A DNA stretch of 64,000 nucleotides, from contig NZ_BSTL01000023.1 of assembly GCF_030269485.1 (NCBI RefSeq), positions 1 to 64,000 of the forward strand, in the 5' to 3' direction. The DNA comes from Actinoplanes sp. NBRC 103695 (GTDB lineage Bacteria > Actinomycetota > Actinomycetes > Mycobacteriales > Micromonosporaceae). Every line of letters begins with the position of its first letter. The first letter of the stretch is position 1. Under the pieces are notes generated by a model. The model did not search any database. It worked only from the letters and a program-made list of their open reading frames with translations, and was not told where the DNA came from. This document shows, piece by piece, positions 26,697-35,724 of the stretch. Made by a program: the position numbers and the translations under genes.

Positions 26697-29600
26697 ATGT
26701 CTGTTCTAACCAGGCTCAGTCTCGCAAATCGCGGGCTAGTGGCACTCATCGCGATCGTGATCACCGGCTTCGGTGTGTACGCGATCCCCTCACTCAAGCA
26801 GCAGCTGCTGCCGTCCCTGGAGTTCCCCGGCGCGTTCATCGGGGCGCAGGTGGCGGGCGCCAGCCCAGAGATCATCGAGGCGCAGGTAACCAAGCCGATC
26901 GAGGACGCGGTCAAGGGCGCCGACGGCCTCGACACGATCCAGTCGAACACCCGTGAGGGCTTCGCCACGATCTCGGTGACCTTCGAGTTCGGCACCGACA
27001 TCGACAACGCGGTCAACCAGCTGACCACGTCGATCAACCGGATCCAGCCGCAGCTCCCCGAGGGCGTCGAGCCCACGGTCTTCGCCGGCGGCACCGACGA
27101 CATCCCGGCGATCGTGCTCGCCGCCTCCAGCGGTGTCGCCGGCGGTGGCGGTGATCAGAAAGCCCTCGCCGCCAAGCTGAACGACAGCGTCGTTCCCGAG
27201 CTCAGCGCCATCGAGGGCGTCCGCGACGTCGCCGTCACCGGCACCCGCAGCGAGCAGGTCGTGATCACGCCGAAGCTGGCCGAGATGGGTAAGCGCGGCG
27301 TCCAGCCGACGGCGCTGACCGACCTCCTGCGCAGCAACGGCATCTCGATCCCCGCGGGCGCGCTCACCGAGGGCGACAAGTCGCTCAGCGTTCAGGTCGG
27401 CACCCCGCTCACCACCCTCGACCAGCTCAAGGGCCTCTACCTGACCGGCCGCTCCGGCCCGGTCAAGCTCACCGACGTGGCAACCGTGGAGAGCAAGGAG
27501 GCCACCGCCACCTCGTTCACCCGCACCGACGGCGTGGACAGCCTCGGCATCGCGGTCACCGCCTCGCCCGACGGCAACCCGGTGGCGATCTCGCACGAGG
27601 TCAACGAGAAGCTCGCCGAGCTCGAGAGCGCGTCCGGCGCCAAGCTGACCGTCATCGTCGACCAGGCGCCGTTCGTCGAGCGCTCCATCGAGAGCCTGAC
27701 CACCGAGGGACTGCTCGGCCTGGCCATGGCGGTCATCGTCATCCTGGTCTTCCTGCTCTCCATCCGCTCCACCCTGGTCACCGCGGTGTCCATTCCGCTG
27801 TCCGTGCTGATCGCGCTGATCAGCCTGTGGATCGCCGACTACTCGCTCAACCTGCTCACCCTCGGGGCGCTGACCATCGCCGTCGGCCGCGTCGTGGACG
27901 ACTCGATCGTCGTGCTGGAGAACATCAAACGACATCTGGGGTACGGCGAACAGAAGGTGCACGCCATCACCACCGGCGTGCGCGAGGTGGCCGGCGCGGT
28001 GACCGCCTCCACCCTGACCACGGTCGCGGTGTTCGCACCGATCGCCCTGGTCGGCGGCTTCGTCGGGCAGATCTTCGCGCCGTTCGCGGTCACCGTCACG
28101 GTGGCCCTGATCGCGTCGCTGTTCGTGTCCCTGACCGTGGTGCCGGTCCTGGCGTACTGGTTCCTGCGCCCGGCCGCCGGCGGGGCGGAGTCCGAGGAGG
28201 TCCGCCGGGCCGCCGAGGAGAAGGAACTGCGCAGCCCGCTCCAGCGCGGCTACCTGCCGGTGATCCGGTTCGCCACCACCCGCCGCTGGACCACCGTGCT
28301 GATCGGCATCCTGGTCCTGGCCGGGACGTTCGCGCTGTCCACCCGGCTGGAGACCAACTTCATCGACCAGTCCGGACAGGACTCGGTGAACATCAGCCAG
28401 CAGATGCCGGTCGGCACCAGCCTCGCCGCCACCAACGCGGCGGCCAAGAAGGTCGAGGACGTCCTCGCCGGCCGCGACGACGTGAAGACCTACCAGGTCA
28501 CCGTCGGGCAGGGCGAGTTCAACCCGTTCGTCGGCTCCGCCGGCGCCAGCGGCGCGCAGTTCAACGTCGCGCTCGAGGAGGACGCCGACGCCGTCAAGGT
28601 CGGCGACGAGCTGAAGGACGAGCTCGGCAAGCTCACCGACGCCGGTGAGGTCACCGTCGGCGGCGACAGCAGCACCGGCCTGAGTGGCAGTGAACTGTCC
28701 GTCCGGGTGCAGGCGGCCGACAACGACGTGCTGGCCAAGGCCACCGAGCAGGTCCGCGCGGCGATGGCCGGCACGGCCGACGTCACCGACGTGAAGACGT
28801 CGCTGGCGGACAGTGTGCCCCGGCTCCAGGTGACCGTCGACCGGGCCAAGGCGGCCGCGGCCGGGCTCACCGAGGCGCAGGTCGGCCAGTCGGTGGCGGG
28901 CTCGTTCCGCCCCGTGCCCGCCGGTCAGATCACCGTGGACGGCGCCAGCCAGGACGTGGTGCTCGCCTTCGCAGCACCGCCGGCCAGCGCCGATGCCCTG
29001 CGGGCGCTGGTGCTCACCACGCCTCGCGGTCCGCTGGCGCTGTCCAATGTGGCGACGGTCGCCGAGGTGGGCGGGCCGGAAGAGGTCACCCGGATCGACG
29101 GTGAGCGCAGCGTCACGGTCAGCGGCACGTTCACCGGCAAGGACCTCCGCGCGGTGACCCAGACCCTGACCGCGAGCCTGGACGGGCTGGACCTGCCGGC
29201 CGGCGCCTCGTACGAGATCGGCGGCGCCAGCCAGGAGCAGGCGGACGCGTTCGCCGACCTCGGGCTGGCCGTGCTCGCCGCGATCGCGATCGTCTTCGTG
29301 ATCATGGTGGCCACGTTCCGGAGCATCCTGCAGCCGGTCATCCTGCTGGTCTCCATCCCGTTCGCCGCCACCGGCGCGATCGGGCTGCTGCTGGCGACCG
29401 GGACGCCGCTGGGTGTTCCCGCCCTGATCGGTGTGCTGATGCTGGTCGGCATCGTGGTGACCAACGCCATCGTTCTGATGGACCTGATCAACCACTACCG
29501 CCAGCAGGGCATGGGCGTGCAGGAGGCGGTCATCGAGGGCGGCCGGCACCGGTTGCGCCCGATCCTGATGACCGCGATCGCGACCATCTTCGCGCTCATC

Positions 29601-29990
29601 CCGATGGCGCTCGGCCTCACCGGCGAGGGCGGCTTCATCAGCAAGCCGCTGGCCATCGTGGTCATCGGCGGCCTGGTCACCAGCACGCTGCTGACCCTGG
29701 TGCTGGTGCCGACGCTCTACACCATGGTGGAGAACCGCAAGGAACGGTCGCGGGCCAGGCGGGAGCGCAAGCGCCTGGCGAAGGCCGGCCCGAAACACGC
29801 GGCCGACGAGCCGGACGTGCCGGTCCCCACGAACGCCGAGATCCCCGACTCCAGCGGCGGCGCCCACGAGGCCGAGCCGGAGAAGGAGAACTCCCTCCGT
29901 ACGCAGGCCGACCCGTCCGGCGGTGCCCTGCGCGGCTACACGGACCAGTTCGAGGTCCTGAAGATGCCGCGCCGTCCCGCCACCGAGTAA
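26697..29990 (+). CDS. RND-family efflux transporter
   Basis: A 1097-residue protein of the resistance-nodulation-division superfamily (AcrB/HAE1-like). Each half starts with a membrane helix followed by a large extracytoplasmic domain. The proton-relay helix shows VGRVVDDSIVVLENIKRH near residue 400. The C-terminal tail is long, charged and cytoplasmic. ATG 26697 (MSVLTRLSLANRGLVALI) is preferred because GGGGGAG precedes it and the first membrane helix follows. There is no periplasmic adaptor gene nearby, as expected in an actinobacterium. A divergent MarR gene probably controls it, and a strong terminator follows. Substrates cannot be deduced. Confidence 0.9.
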   Translation: MSVLTRLSLANRGLVALIAIVITGFGVYAIPSLKQQLLPSLEFPGAFIGAQVAGASPEIIEAQVTKPIEDAVKGADGLDTIQSNTREGFATISVTFEFGTDIDNAVNQLTTSINRIQPQLPEGVEPTVFAGGTDDIPAIVLAASSGVAGGGGDQKALAAKLNDSVVPELSAIEGVRDVAVTGTRSEQVVITPKLAEMGKRGVQPTALTDLLRSNGISIPAGALTEGDKSLSVQVGTPLTTLDQLKGLYLTGRSGPVKLTDVATVESKEATATSFTRTDGVDSLGIAVTASPDGNPVAISHEVNEKLAELESASGAKLTVIVDQAPFVERSIESLTTEGLLGLAMAVIVILVFLLSIRSTLVTAVSIPLSVLIALISLWIADYSLNLLTLGALTIAVGRVVDDSIVVLENIKRHLGYGEQKVHAITTGVREVAGAVTASTLTTVAVFAPIALVGGFVGQIFAPFAVTVTVALIASLFVSLTVVPVLAYWFLRPAAGGAESEEVRRAAEEKELRSPLQRGYLPVIRFATTRRWTTVLIGILVLAGTFALSTRLETNFIDQSGQDSVNISQQMPVGTSLAATNAAAKKVEDVLAGRDDVKTYQVTVGQGEFNPFVGSAGASGAQFNVALEEDADAVKVGDELKDELGKLTDAGEVTVGGDSSTGLSGSELSVRVQAADNDVLAKATEQVRAAMAGTADVTDVKTSLADSVPRLQVTVDRAKAAAAGLTEAQVGQSVAGSFRPVPAGQITVDGASQDVVLAFAAPPASADALRALVLTTPRGPLALSNVATVAEVGGPEEVTRIDGERSVTVSGTFTGKDLRAVTQTLTASLDGLDLPAGASYEIGGASQEQADAFADLGLAVLAAIAIVFVIMVATFRSILQPVILLVSIPFAATGAIGLLLATGTPLGVPALIGVLMLVGIVVTNAIVLMDLINHYRQQGMGVQEAVIEGGRHRLRPILMTAIATIFALIPMALGLTGEGGFISKPLAIVVIGGLVTSTLLTLVLVPTLYTMVENRKERSRARRERKRLAKAGPKHAADEPDVPVPTNAEIPDSSGGAHEAEPEKENSLRTQADPSGGALRGYTDQFEVLKMPRRPATE

Positions 29991-30001
29991 CTGGAGTTGA
30001 A

Positions 30002-30045
30002 GGCCCCGGCGTGCATCACCCCCGATGCGCGCCGGGGCCTTCTTT
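30002..30045. terminator. Bidirectional terminator between RND and GNAT genes
   Basis: GGCCCCGGCG and CGCCGGGGCC form a perfect 10-base stem around an 18-base loop, followed on the plus strand by TTCTTTC. It sits between convergent stop codons and can serve both genes. Confidence 0.8.
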
Positions 30046-30884
30046 CATGCGGCGGGGGCGGTCCAGCGCCAGTTCGGGCGGATGTAGTTGGGCCTCAGGC
30101 CGGCCCGCCTCATGTTGTTCAGGGATGCGTGCCGCGGCTGCTCGTCGGACCAGCTCGTCTCGGCCACCACCCAGCGGCAGCCCGCCAGACGGGCGGCCTC
30201 GATCCGGGCGTCGATCAGGGCCGCCTGGGCGCCCCGGCCGCGGAAGCCGGCGTGGGTCGCGCCGGCGTTCAGCGCAGCGACGTCGCCGGCCAGGTACATG
30301 TTGGCGCCGGCCACGATGCGGCGTTCGCCGGTGGCCGGGTCGGTCGCCCAGGCCGCGTACGGCTGGCAGCAGGGATCGCCGGCCGACGCGGCGAACATCT
30401 CGAGCTGGCCCTCGTGCGGGAAGCCGAACGCGTCCAGGACGACACCGGCCCACTCCTCCGCGTCGGCCGCGGTGACCGGGGCGATGTCCAGGTCAGTGGG
30501 GTTGCCGGGCGTGGTCTCCTCGATCCGGCAGGAGAGCTTGACGATGCGGCCGCCACTGTCCGCGATGCCGCGCACCCGGCAGATCCGCTCCCAGTCGTCC
30601 GGCGTGACGTCCGGCCGAACCTGCAACGTCGCCCGGGTGACGCCGTGCGCCCGGTAGAAGTCGATGATCTCGTCGACCAGCCTCGCGGTCAGCGGCTCGG
30701 TGAAGCCCAGGGCCTTGTTCCAGTATCCGGCGGTGTCGTGGCGCATGGCCAGCACGACGCCGCCGCCGATCCGGGTGACGGCCGCGCCGTTCGCCGCCGG
30801 CGCGCCTGTTACGTAGGCGCTCATGAACCCGGCCTCGATCGCTTCCGCCGAGGCCGCGGAAAGGGTGGTCGTGGTGTCAGTCAT
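30045..30884 (-). CDS. GNAT-family N-acetyltransferase
   Basis: A 279-residue protein with a C-terminal GNAT fold. The acetyl-CoA-binding loop reads THAGFRGRGAQAALI (about residues 212-226, matching Q/RxxGxG/A), and the final strand region is NNMRRAGLRPNYIRPNW. The N-terminal 130 residues look like a second, degenerate GNAT-like half. The substrate is unknown. It follows the ECF sigma factor gene by 45 bases and probably shares its transcript. Confidence 0.8.
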   Translation of the reverse strand: MTDTTTTLSAASAEAIEAGFMSAYVTGAPAANGAAVTRIGGGVVLAMRHDTAGYWNKALGFTEPLTARLVDEIIDFYRAHGVTRATLQVRPDVTPDDWERICRVRGIADSGGRIVKLSCRIEETTPGNPTDLDIAPVTAADAEEWAGVVLDAFGFPHEGQLEMFAASAGDPCCQPYAAWATDPATGERRIVAGANMYLAGDVAALNAGATHAGFRGRGAQAALIDARIEAARLAGCRWVVAETSWSDEQPRHASLNNMRRAGLRPNYIRPNWRWTAPAA

Positions 30885-30929
30885 GTCAGCTGGTGCCGGG
30901 AGAGCGCCCGGAAGTTCGAAGCGCCGGCG

Positions 30930-31886
30930 TCAGTGTGACGCGGGTCGCATCTGCTCGGGCGATCGCGGCCGGTGCACGATGCGCAGCCGGTCCGTCCGCC
31001 CTCCGCGCAGGCTCTGCACCCAGGCCACGCCCGGCGGGCAGTGCCACGGATCCCACGGCGGGTTGAACAGCTCGTTCTCCCAGATGATCACGTCCCGGCC
31101 GGCGACCACATTGCTCAGCCGGTGACCGATGCCGTCGGCCTGGTCCTGGCTGATCACGCGGACCACGGAGTCGGCGTCCCGCCGGTGCGTGCCGCTCGGC
31201 CAGAAGCTCTGCACGTCGGGATGGAAGACGTCGACCATGGGCGCGTAGTCGCCGGCGGCCAGGGCGTCGAAGACATCGATGGCCTGCCGCCACCGCGCGC
31301 CGGTGACCGCTGCCAGGTCGTCGTACCCGGCGGCGTCGGACGTGGCCCGCAGGGCACCGGTGAGCTTGGTCCGGGCCTGGCTGAGCCGGCTGCGCACGGT
31401 ACCCACCGGCACCCCGCACGCCTGCGCGATGCTCTCGTAGTCGTCGACGCGGGTGAAGTAGCGCAGCATCGTCACCAGGCGCAGCGGCGGCGACAACTCG
31501 TCCAGCGCACGCCACACCCAGTCCCGCAGCGCCAGACGGTCGAGCAGTTCCTCCGGGCCCGGCTCCCGGGTCGCCGAGTCGGGCAGCTCGGCGGGCACGC
31601 ACCGGTCGCGGCGGCGCAGCGCGCGGCAGGCGTTGCGGACGATCCCGCGCAGCCACGCCCCGGCGGCGTCCGGGTCGCGCAGATCGCCGAGTCGCCCGAC
31701 CGCGATCAGCGCGGCGTCCTGCACGGCATCCTCGGCGTCGGGCCCGGCGCCGAGGATGCTGAGAGCGACCGCGTACATCCGCGCGCGGTGCCGGTCGAGA
31801 AGCGTGCCCAGGCTCGCGGCGTCCCCCGCCCGAGCCGACCTGACCAGATCGGCGTCCGTCACGCCGCCGCGCAGATCAGTGAGCAT
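30930..31886 (-). CDS. ECF sigma factor with a C-terminal SnoaL-like domain
   Basis: A 318-residue extracytoplasmic-function sigma factor. Region 2 occupies about residues 12-80 (LVRSARAGDAASLGTLLDRH...DAEDAVQDAALIAV) and region 4 about 125-180 (YESIAQACGVPVGTVRSRLSQAR). Residues 195-300 form an NTF2/SnoaL-like domain (FDALAAGDYAPMVDVFHPDV), as in SigJ/ECF41-type factors, where this extension replaces a separate anti-sigma factor. No anti-sigma gene is adjacent, in line with that. Confidence 0.88.
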   Translation of the reverse strand: MLTDLRGGVTDADLVRSARAGDAASLGTLLDRHRARMYAVALSILGAGPDAEDAVQDAALIAVGRLGDLRDPDAAGAWLRGIVRNACRALRRRDRCVPAELPDSATREPGPEELLDRLALRDWVWRALDELSPPLRLVTMLRYFTRVDDYESIAQACGVPVGTVRSRLSQARTKLTGALRATSDAAGYDDLAAVTGARWRQAIDVFDALAAGDYAPMVDVFHPDVQSFWPSGTHRRDADSVVRVISQDQADGIGHRLSNVVAGRDVIIWENELFNPPWDPWHCPPGVAWVQSLRGGRTDRLRIVHRPRSPEQMRPASH

Positions 31887-32013
31887 CGGGCAACGATAGC
31901 CGCCGAGCCCAAGCCTCGAATGTCAGATGTCGGAGCAGCGCCGCCCTACTGCTTGTGGATGAGCTGTGGATCCCGAAGGCGGGTCGAAGTGGGCGTGGCG
32001 GAGTGCCCGGTGG

Positions 32014-32676
32014 TCAGGCGGGGGCGGCGTCGAGCAGAGGGTTGAGGGTTGCCCAGTTCACCCGGGTGGCGGCGACCGCGCCCTCCACGTCGCCGGTCTC
32101 GCACAGGGCGATGATGCGGTCGTGCTGGGCCACCGACCCGCGCCCGCTCAGCGAGGAGAACCGCAGCCTCTCCACCCGGCGGAGCACCGGCGTGAACTGC
32201 TCCAGCACCGAGACCAGCGCCGGATTGGCGCACGCGGCCACCGGGACCTCGTGGAAGGCGTCGTCCGCCGCGATCGCCGCGTCCACGTCGCCGGTGCGCA
32301 GCGCGTCCGCGAACCGCTCGTTGGCCGCGCGCATCGCGTCGAGCTCGTCGGCGGACAGGTTCGGCGCGGCCTCGCGCACCGCCAGCTCGTGCATGGCCGA
32401 GGTCACCGACTGGGCGGCCCGCGCGGCGCGGACGTCGAGCGGGCTGACCACGGTGTAGCGGCCCGGCTTGGTCTGGACGAGGCCGCCCTCCTCGAGCCGG
32501 GTCAGCGCCTCGCGGACCGGGGTCCGGCTCATCCCCAGCCAGCGGGACAGCTCGACGTCGTTGAGGCGCTCGCCGGGCGCGAGCTCTCCGGAGACGATGG
32601 CGTCGCGGAGAGCGCGGTAGGCGTCGTCGCGCAGCAGGGATCGGGGCGCCAGCGCGGCTCGCTCGGGAACGGGCAT
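32014..32676 (-). CDS. GntR-family regulator with FCD domain
   Basis: A 220-residue regulator with an N-terminal winged helix (residues 15-80, including LNDVELSRWLGMSRTPVREAL) and a C-terminal all-helical FCD domain that binds small organic acids in relatives such as FadR. Its metal-binding pattern includes DDAFHE and a later QHDRI. ATG 32676 overlaps a perfect 14-base palindrome and has no Shine-Dalgarno sequence, which suggests a leaderless or very short-leader transcript that the protein itself could block. The effector is unknown; the divergent MFS gene is a possible target. Confidence 0.85.
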   Translation of the reverse strand: MPVPERAALAPRSLLRDDAYRALRDAIVSGELAPGERLNDVELSRWLGMSRTPVREALTRLEEGGLVQTKPGRYTVVSPLDVRAARAAQSVTSAMHELAVREAAPNLSADELDAMRAANERFADALRTGDVDAAIAADDAFHEVPVAACANPALVSVLEQFTPVLRRVERLRFSSLSGRGSVAQHDRIIALCETGDVEGAVAATRVNWATLNPLLDAAPA

Positions 32677-32689
32677 GCAATATATTGCA
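32676..32689. promoter_or_regulatory. Palindromic operator at the GntR start codon
   Basis: TGCAATATATTGCA is a perfect 14-base palindrome, AT-rich in otherwise GC-rich DNA, ending on the first base of the GntR start codon. It is a good autoregulatory GntR site. Confidence 0.65.
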
Positions 32690-32860
32690 CTTTGCCGCGC
32701 CGACGCTGTCAATACTCTGACCGCCGGGCGCTGTCGTCGCGGCGGGCGGGATCGGCCGGGACGTGGGACAACCCGGCGGGGGACGCGGAGCGGGACCACG
32801 ACGGCGGCCGTCCCGGGTCACGGGACCGTGCTGTGCTCGTACCCGTGAAAGGGTCTTGAG

Positions 32861-34108
32861 GTGAGCTCTTTCGGGGTGGTCCGGCGGAACCGGGACTTCC
32901 GCCGGCTGTTCGCGGCCGAGCTGGTGGTGTTCGGGTCCGACTGGTTCGTGATGGTGCCGCTGCTCGTGCTGCTGCCCGAGCTCACCGGCAGCGGCGTGTG
33001 GGGCGCCCTCGTGCTGGCCGCCGACACCGGGATCATCGCGCTGCTGCTGCCGTACACGGGCACCATCGCCGACCGGTACGACCGCCGCAAGATCATGATG
33101 GTCTCGAACCTGGCCGCGATCGCCGCGGTCGCGCTGCTCTTCCTGGTGCGCTCCGCGGCCACCGCCCCGCTGGCCCTGGTCGCGGTCGGTGCGATCGCGG
33201 TGGCCAAGGCGTTCTACTCGCCGGCCGCCTCCGCCGCACTGCCCAATGTGGTCGATGACGAGGACCTGGCCGCCGCCAACGCGATCTCCGGCTCGTCCTG
33301 GGGCACGATGACGATCGTCGGCGCCTCGCTCGGCGGCGTGGTGAGCAGCGCCTTCGGCCCGTACGTCAGCTTCGGCGTGACCGTGGTCTGCCTGCTGCTC
33401 GGCGCGTTCGCCACCGCCCTGATCCGCCGCCCGCTCCAGGCGCCACGCTCGTCCGGGGACCACCCGCGCACCTGGCAGGCGCTCGCCGAGTCGTTCCGCT
33501 ACATCGCCGCCCGGCCGCGGATCCGGGCGCTGGTCACCGTCAAGTCGGCGGTCGGCCTGGGCAACGGGGTGCTGACCGTCTTCCCGCTACTGGCCGGCAT
33601 CTTCGGCGTCGGGGCGCTGGGCGCCGGGCTGCTCTTCGCCATGCGCGGCGCCGGCGCCCTGATCGGACCGCTGGTGATGGGCCCGGTGCTGCGCCGCCGC
33701 AGCTGGCTGCTGCCCGGCCTGGCGCTGTCCATGGGCCTCTACGGCGTCGGCTATCTGGGCGTCGCCCTAGCGAATTGGTTCTGGCTGGTCCTGGTGCTGG
33801 TCTTCGTCGCGCACTTCGCCGGCGGCACCAACTGGGTGCTCTCCAATTACGCCCTGATGGGCGAGGTGCCGGACAGGCTGCGCGGCCGGGTCTTCGCCAC
33901 CGACATGATGCTGGCGACGCTCGCCATCGCGGTCAGCCAGCTCGGCGCGGCCGCCGTCGTGGATCACGTCAGCGAGCGTGCCATCCTGGCAGGTTGCGGT
34001 TTGATCACATTGATCTATGCCGTGGGCTGGCGGATCGCGACCCGGCGGCTGAGCCTCACCGGCCCGGTGGCGGCCCCGGAAACGCCGGGTCGGCCGCCGG
34101 CCGGCTGA
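32861..34108 (+). CDS. MFS transporter
   Basis: A 415-residue protein with about 12 membrane helices. The MFS motif A between helices 2 and 3 reads GTIADRYDRRKIM (about residues 68-80). It looks like the enterobactin exporter (EntS/MFS_3)-like subgroup of drug or metabolite exporters; the substrate is unknown. The GTG start has AAAGGGTC upstream. It lies 184 bases from the divergent GntR gene. Its 3' end overlaps the next, convergent gene by 53 bases. Confidence 0.85.
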   Translation: MSSFGVVRRNRDFRRLFAAELVVFGSDWFVMVPLLVLLPELTGSGVWGALVLAADTGIIALLLPYTGTIADRYDRRKIMMVSNLAAIAAVALLFLVRSAATAPLALVAVGAIAVAKAFYSPAASAALPNVVDDEDLAAANAISGSSWGTMTIVGASLGGVVSSAFGPYVSFGVTVVCLLLGAFATALIRRPLQAPRSSGDHPRTWQALAESFRYIAARPRIRALVTVKSAVGLGNGVLTVFPLLAGIFGVGALGAGLLFAMRGAGALIGPLVMGPVLRRRSWLLPGLALSMGLYGVGYLGVALANWFWLVLVLVFVAHFAGGTNWVLSNYALMGEVPDRLRGRVFATDMMLATLAIAVSQLGAAAVVDHVSERAILAGCGLITLIYAVGWRIATRRLSLTGPVAAPETPGRPPAG

Positions 34109-34412
34109 CCAGCGCGGCGATCAGCAGGCCGATGCCGATCGCGGTGAGCAGTGTCAGCACCAGGCCGACCGCGAGGCTGACCATGCCGAAACTCGACACC
34201 TGCAGGTCCAGCGTGGCGACCAGCCGCGGAAACATGATGTTCCAGATCCCGGACATCACCAGCTCGAGGGTGAGCAGGGACAGCCCGATCAGGGCGAACA
34301 GCGTGCTGCGACCGCCCAGCGCCACCTTGCGCGAGCTGACCAGGACGAAGCCGGCGATCATCACGATGAGCAAGGGCAGCTGTACCAGGAAACCGGAGAA
34401 CGCGTACGCCAT
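34056..34412 (-). CDS. Small membrane protein, unknown
   Basis: A 118-residue protein with three predicted membrane helices (about residues 8-26, 36-58 and 76-104) and a short Pro-rich cytoplasmic tail. No family is recognised. It is convergent with the MFS gene, overlapping by 53 bases, and divergent from thrB, 38 bases away. Confidence 0.65.
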   Translation of the reverse strand: MAYAFSGFLVQLPLLIVMIAGFVLVSSRKVALGGRSTLFALIGLSLLTLELVMSGIWNIMFPRLVATLDLQVSSFGMVSLAVGLVLTLLTAIGIGLLIAALVSRPAADPAFPGPPPGR

Positions 34413-34450
34413 GACCAGGCACGTTATCGGGTGGGTGCGACAATGATCGA

Positions 34451-35338
34451 ATGGCCCTGACCTTCGCCGCCGGTCCGGCGCATGTCCGCACGCCGGCGAC
34501 CAGCGCCAACCTCGGCCCCGGCTTCGACGCGCTCGGCCTGGCGCTCTCCCTGCACGACGAGCTGACCGCCTCGATCACCGGCGGCGGCTTCCGGGTGGAG
34601 GTCTCCGGCGAGGGCGCGGGCGACCTGCCCGCCGACGAGGAGCACCTGGTCGTCCGGTCCATGTTGGCCACCTTCGACGAGCTGGGGGAACGCCCGCCGG
34701 GCCTCGCCGTGAGCTGCGTCAACCGGATCCCGCAGGCGCGCGGCCTGGGCTCCTCGTCGGCCGCGATCGTCGGTGGCGTTCTGCTCGCCCGTGCCCTGGT
34801 CAGCGGTGGTGCGGCGCTGCTCGGTGACGACGCCGCGCTGCGGGTCGCCGCCCGGCTCGAGGGTCATCCGGACAATGTCGCGCCGTGCCTGCTGGGCGGC
34901 TTCACGATCGCCTGGACCGAGGGTGCCGGGGCGCGTGCTGTCAAGATCGACACCCATCCCGGCGTACGCCCGACCGTGTTCGTCCCGGCCGAACGCGGGT
35001 ATACGGCGGCCGCCCGGCGTGCCCTCCCGGCCGGCGTGCCGCACGCCGACGCCGCGTTCAACGCCGGTCGCTCCGCCCTCCTGGTGCACGCACTCACCAC
35101 CGACCCCACACTGCTGCTCGCGGCCACCGAGGACCGCCTGCACCAGGGGTATCGCGCCGAGGCGATGCCCGGGACGGCCTCGCTGGTGGCCGGCCTGCGC
35201 TCGATCGGCGTGCCCGCGACGGTGAGCGGAGCAGGACCCTCCGTGCTGGCATTCACCGAGGTCCCGGGCGATTTCCGGGCGGGAAGAGAATGGCGCGCCG
35301 TGCCGTTGGGCGTGGATGTCGCCGGAGCCCTTGCTTGA
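34451..35338 (+). CDS. thrB: Homoserine kinase
   Basis: A 295-residue GHMP kinase that phosphorylates homoserine before threonine synthase acts. The GHMP ATP-binding motif is IPQARGLGSSSAAIVGG (about residues 93-109), the N-terminal motif is PATSANLGPGFDALGLAL, and the C-terminal motif is VSGAGPSVLAF. It is separated from hom-thrC by nine unrelated genes, but lies directly before rho as in other actinobacteria. Confidence 0.95.
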   Translation: MALTFAAGPAHVRTPATSANLGPGFDALGLALSLHDELTASITGGGFRVEVSGEGAGDLPADEEHLVVRSMLATFDELGERPPGLAVSCVNRIPQARGLGSSSAAIVGGVLLARALVSGGAALLGDDAALRVAARLEGHPDNVAPCLLGGFTIAWTEGAGARAVKIDTHPGVRPTVFVPAERGYTAAARRALPAGVPHADAAFNAGRSALLVHALTTDPTLLLAATEDRLHQGYRAEAMPGTASLVAGLRSIGVPATVSGAGPSVLAFTEVPGDFRAGREWRAVPLGVDVAGALA

Positions 35339-35724
35339 GGGAGTATGGTTAGACACGCCGAGCGGGACACTGTTGCCGCAGGTCGCACGAGTTGATTACG
35401 CTCAGGGCCTGGCACACAGCCGCGAGGCAATTTCGATCTACCGCGGTTCGGCGCGCACCCCCGAGAGCATGGCAGTTCTTGCCTGTCTCATCTCTCTCAT
35501 CAAGGCACACGCCGAGCAGCAGCTCTGCCAGATCGACAGCGGTTAACTCGCCGAGACCTATCCCGTCGCCGAGCTTCACCAGGCGAGGTCAGACGGGGTC
35601 GGGAGACCGTCGAGCCCGTGACGCACGATTTTTCCCGCGCCGCCTGCGGAAGCGGGATCCGAGGCACCCGGCCACCAAGGCTGCAGACCCGGGTGACTTG
35701 GCTTTTTTCGACGGAAGGAATCCA
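35339..35724 (+). other. rho leader region with a possible short ORF
   Basis: A 386-base gap before rho. A -10-like TATGGT lies at 35344-35349. A frame of about 57 codons from TTG 35373 to 35546 (containing LAHSREAISIYRGSARTPES) has coding-like base choice but no clear ribosome binding site and no recognised family; it could be a leader peptide or small protein. The rest resembles the long untranslated leaders through which rho genes are often autoregulated. A T-run, GATTTTTCCC, occurs near 35628. Confidence 0.35.

Noticed and set aside
26790..29867. A 1025-codon minus-strand open frame opposite the RND gene
   Set aside because: Same GC artefact. The translation is low-complexity (His/Arg/Gly/Asp), while the plus strand encodes a clear transporter.
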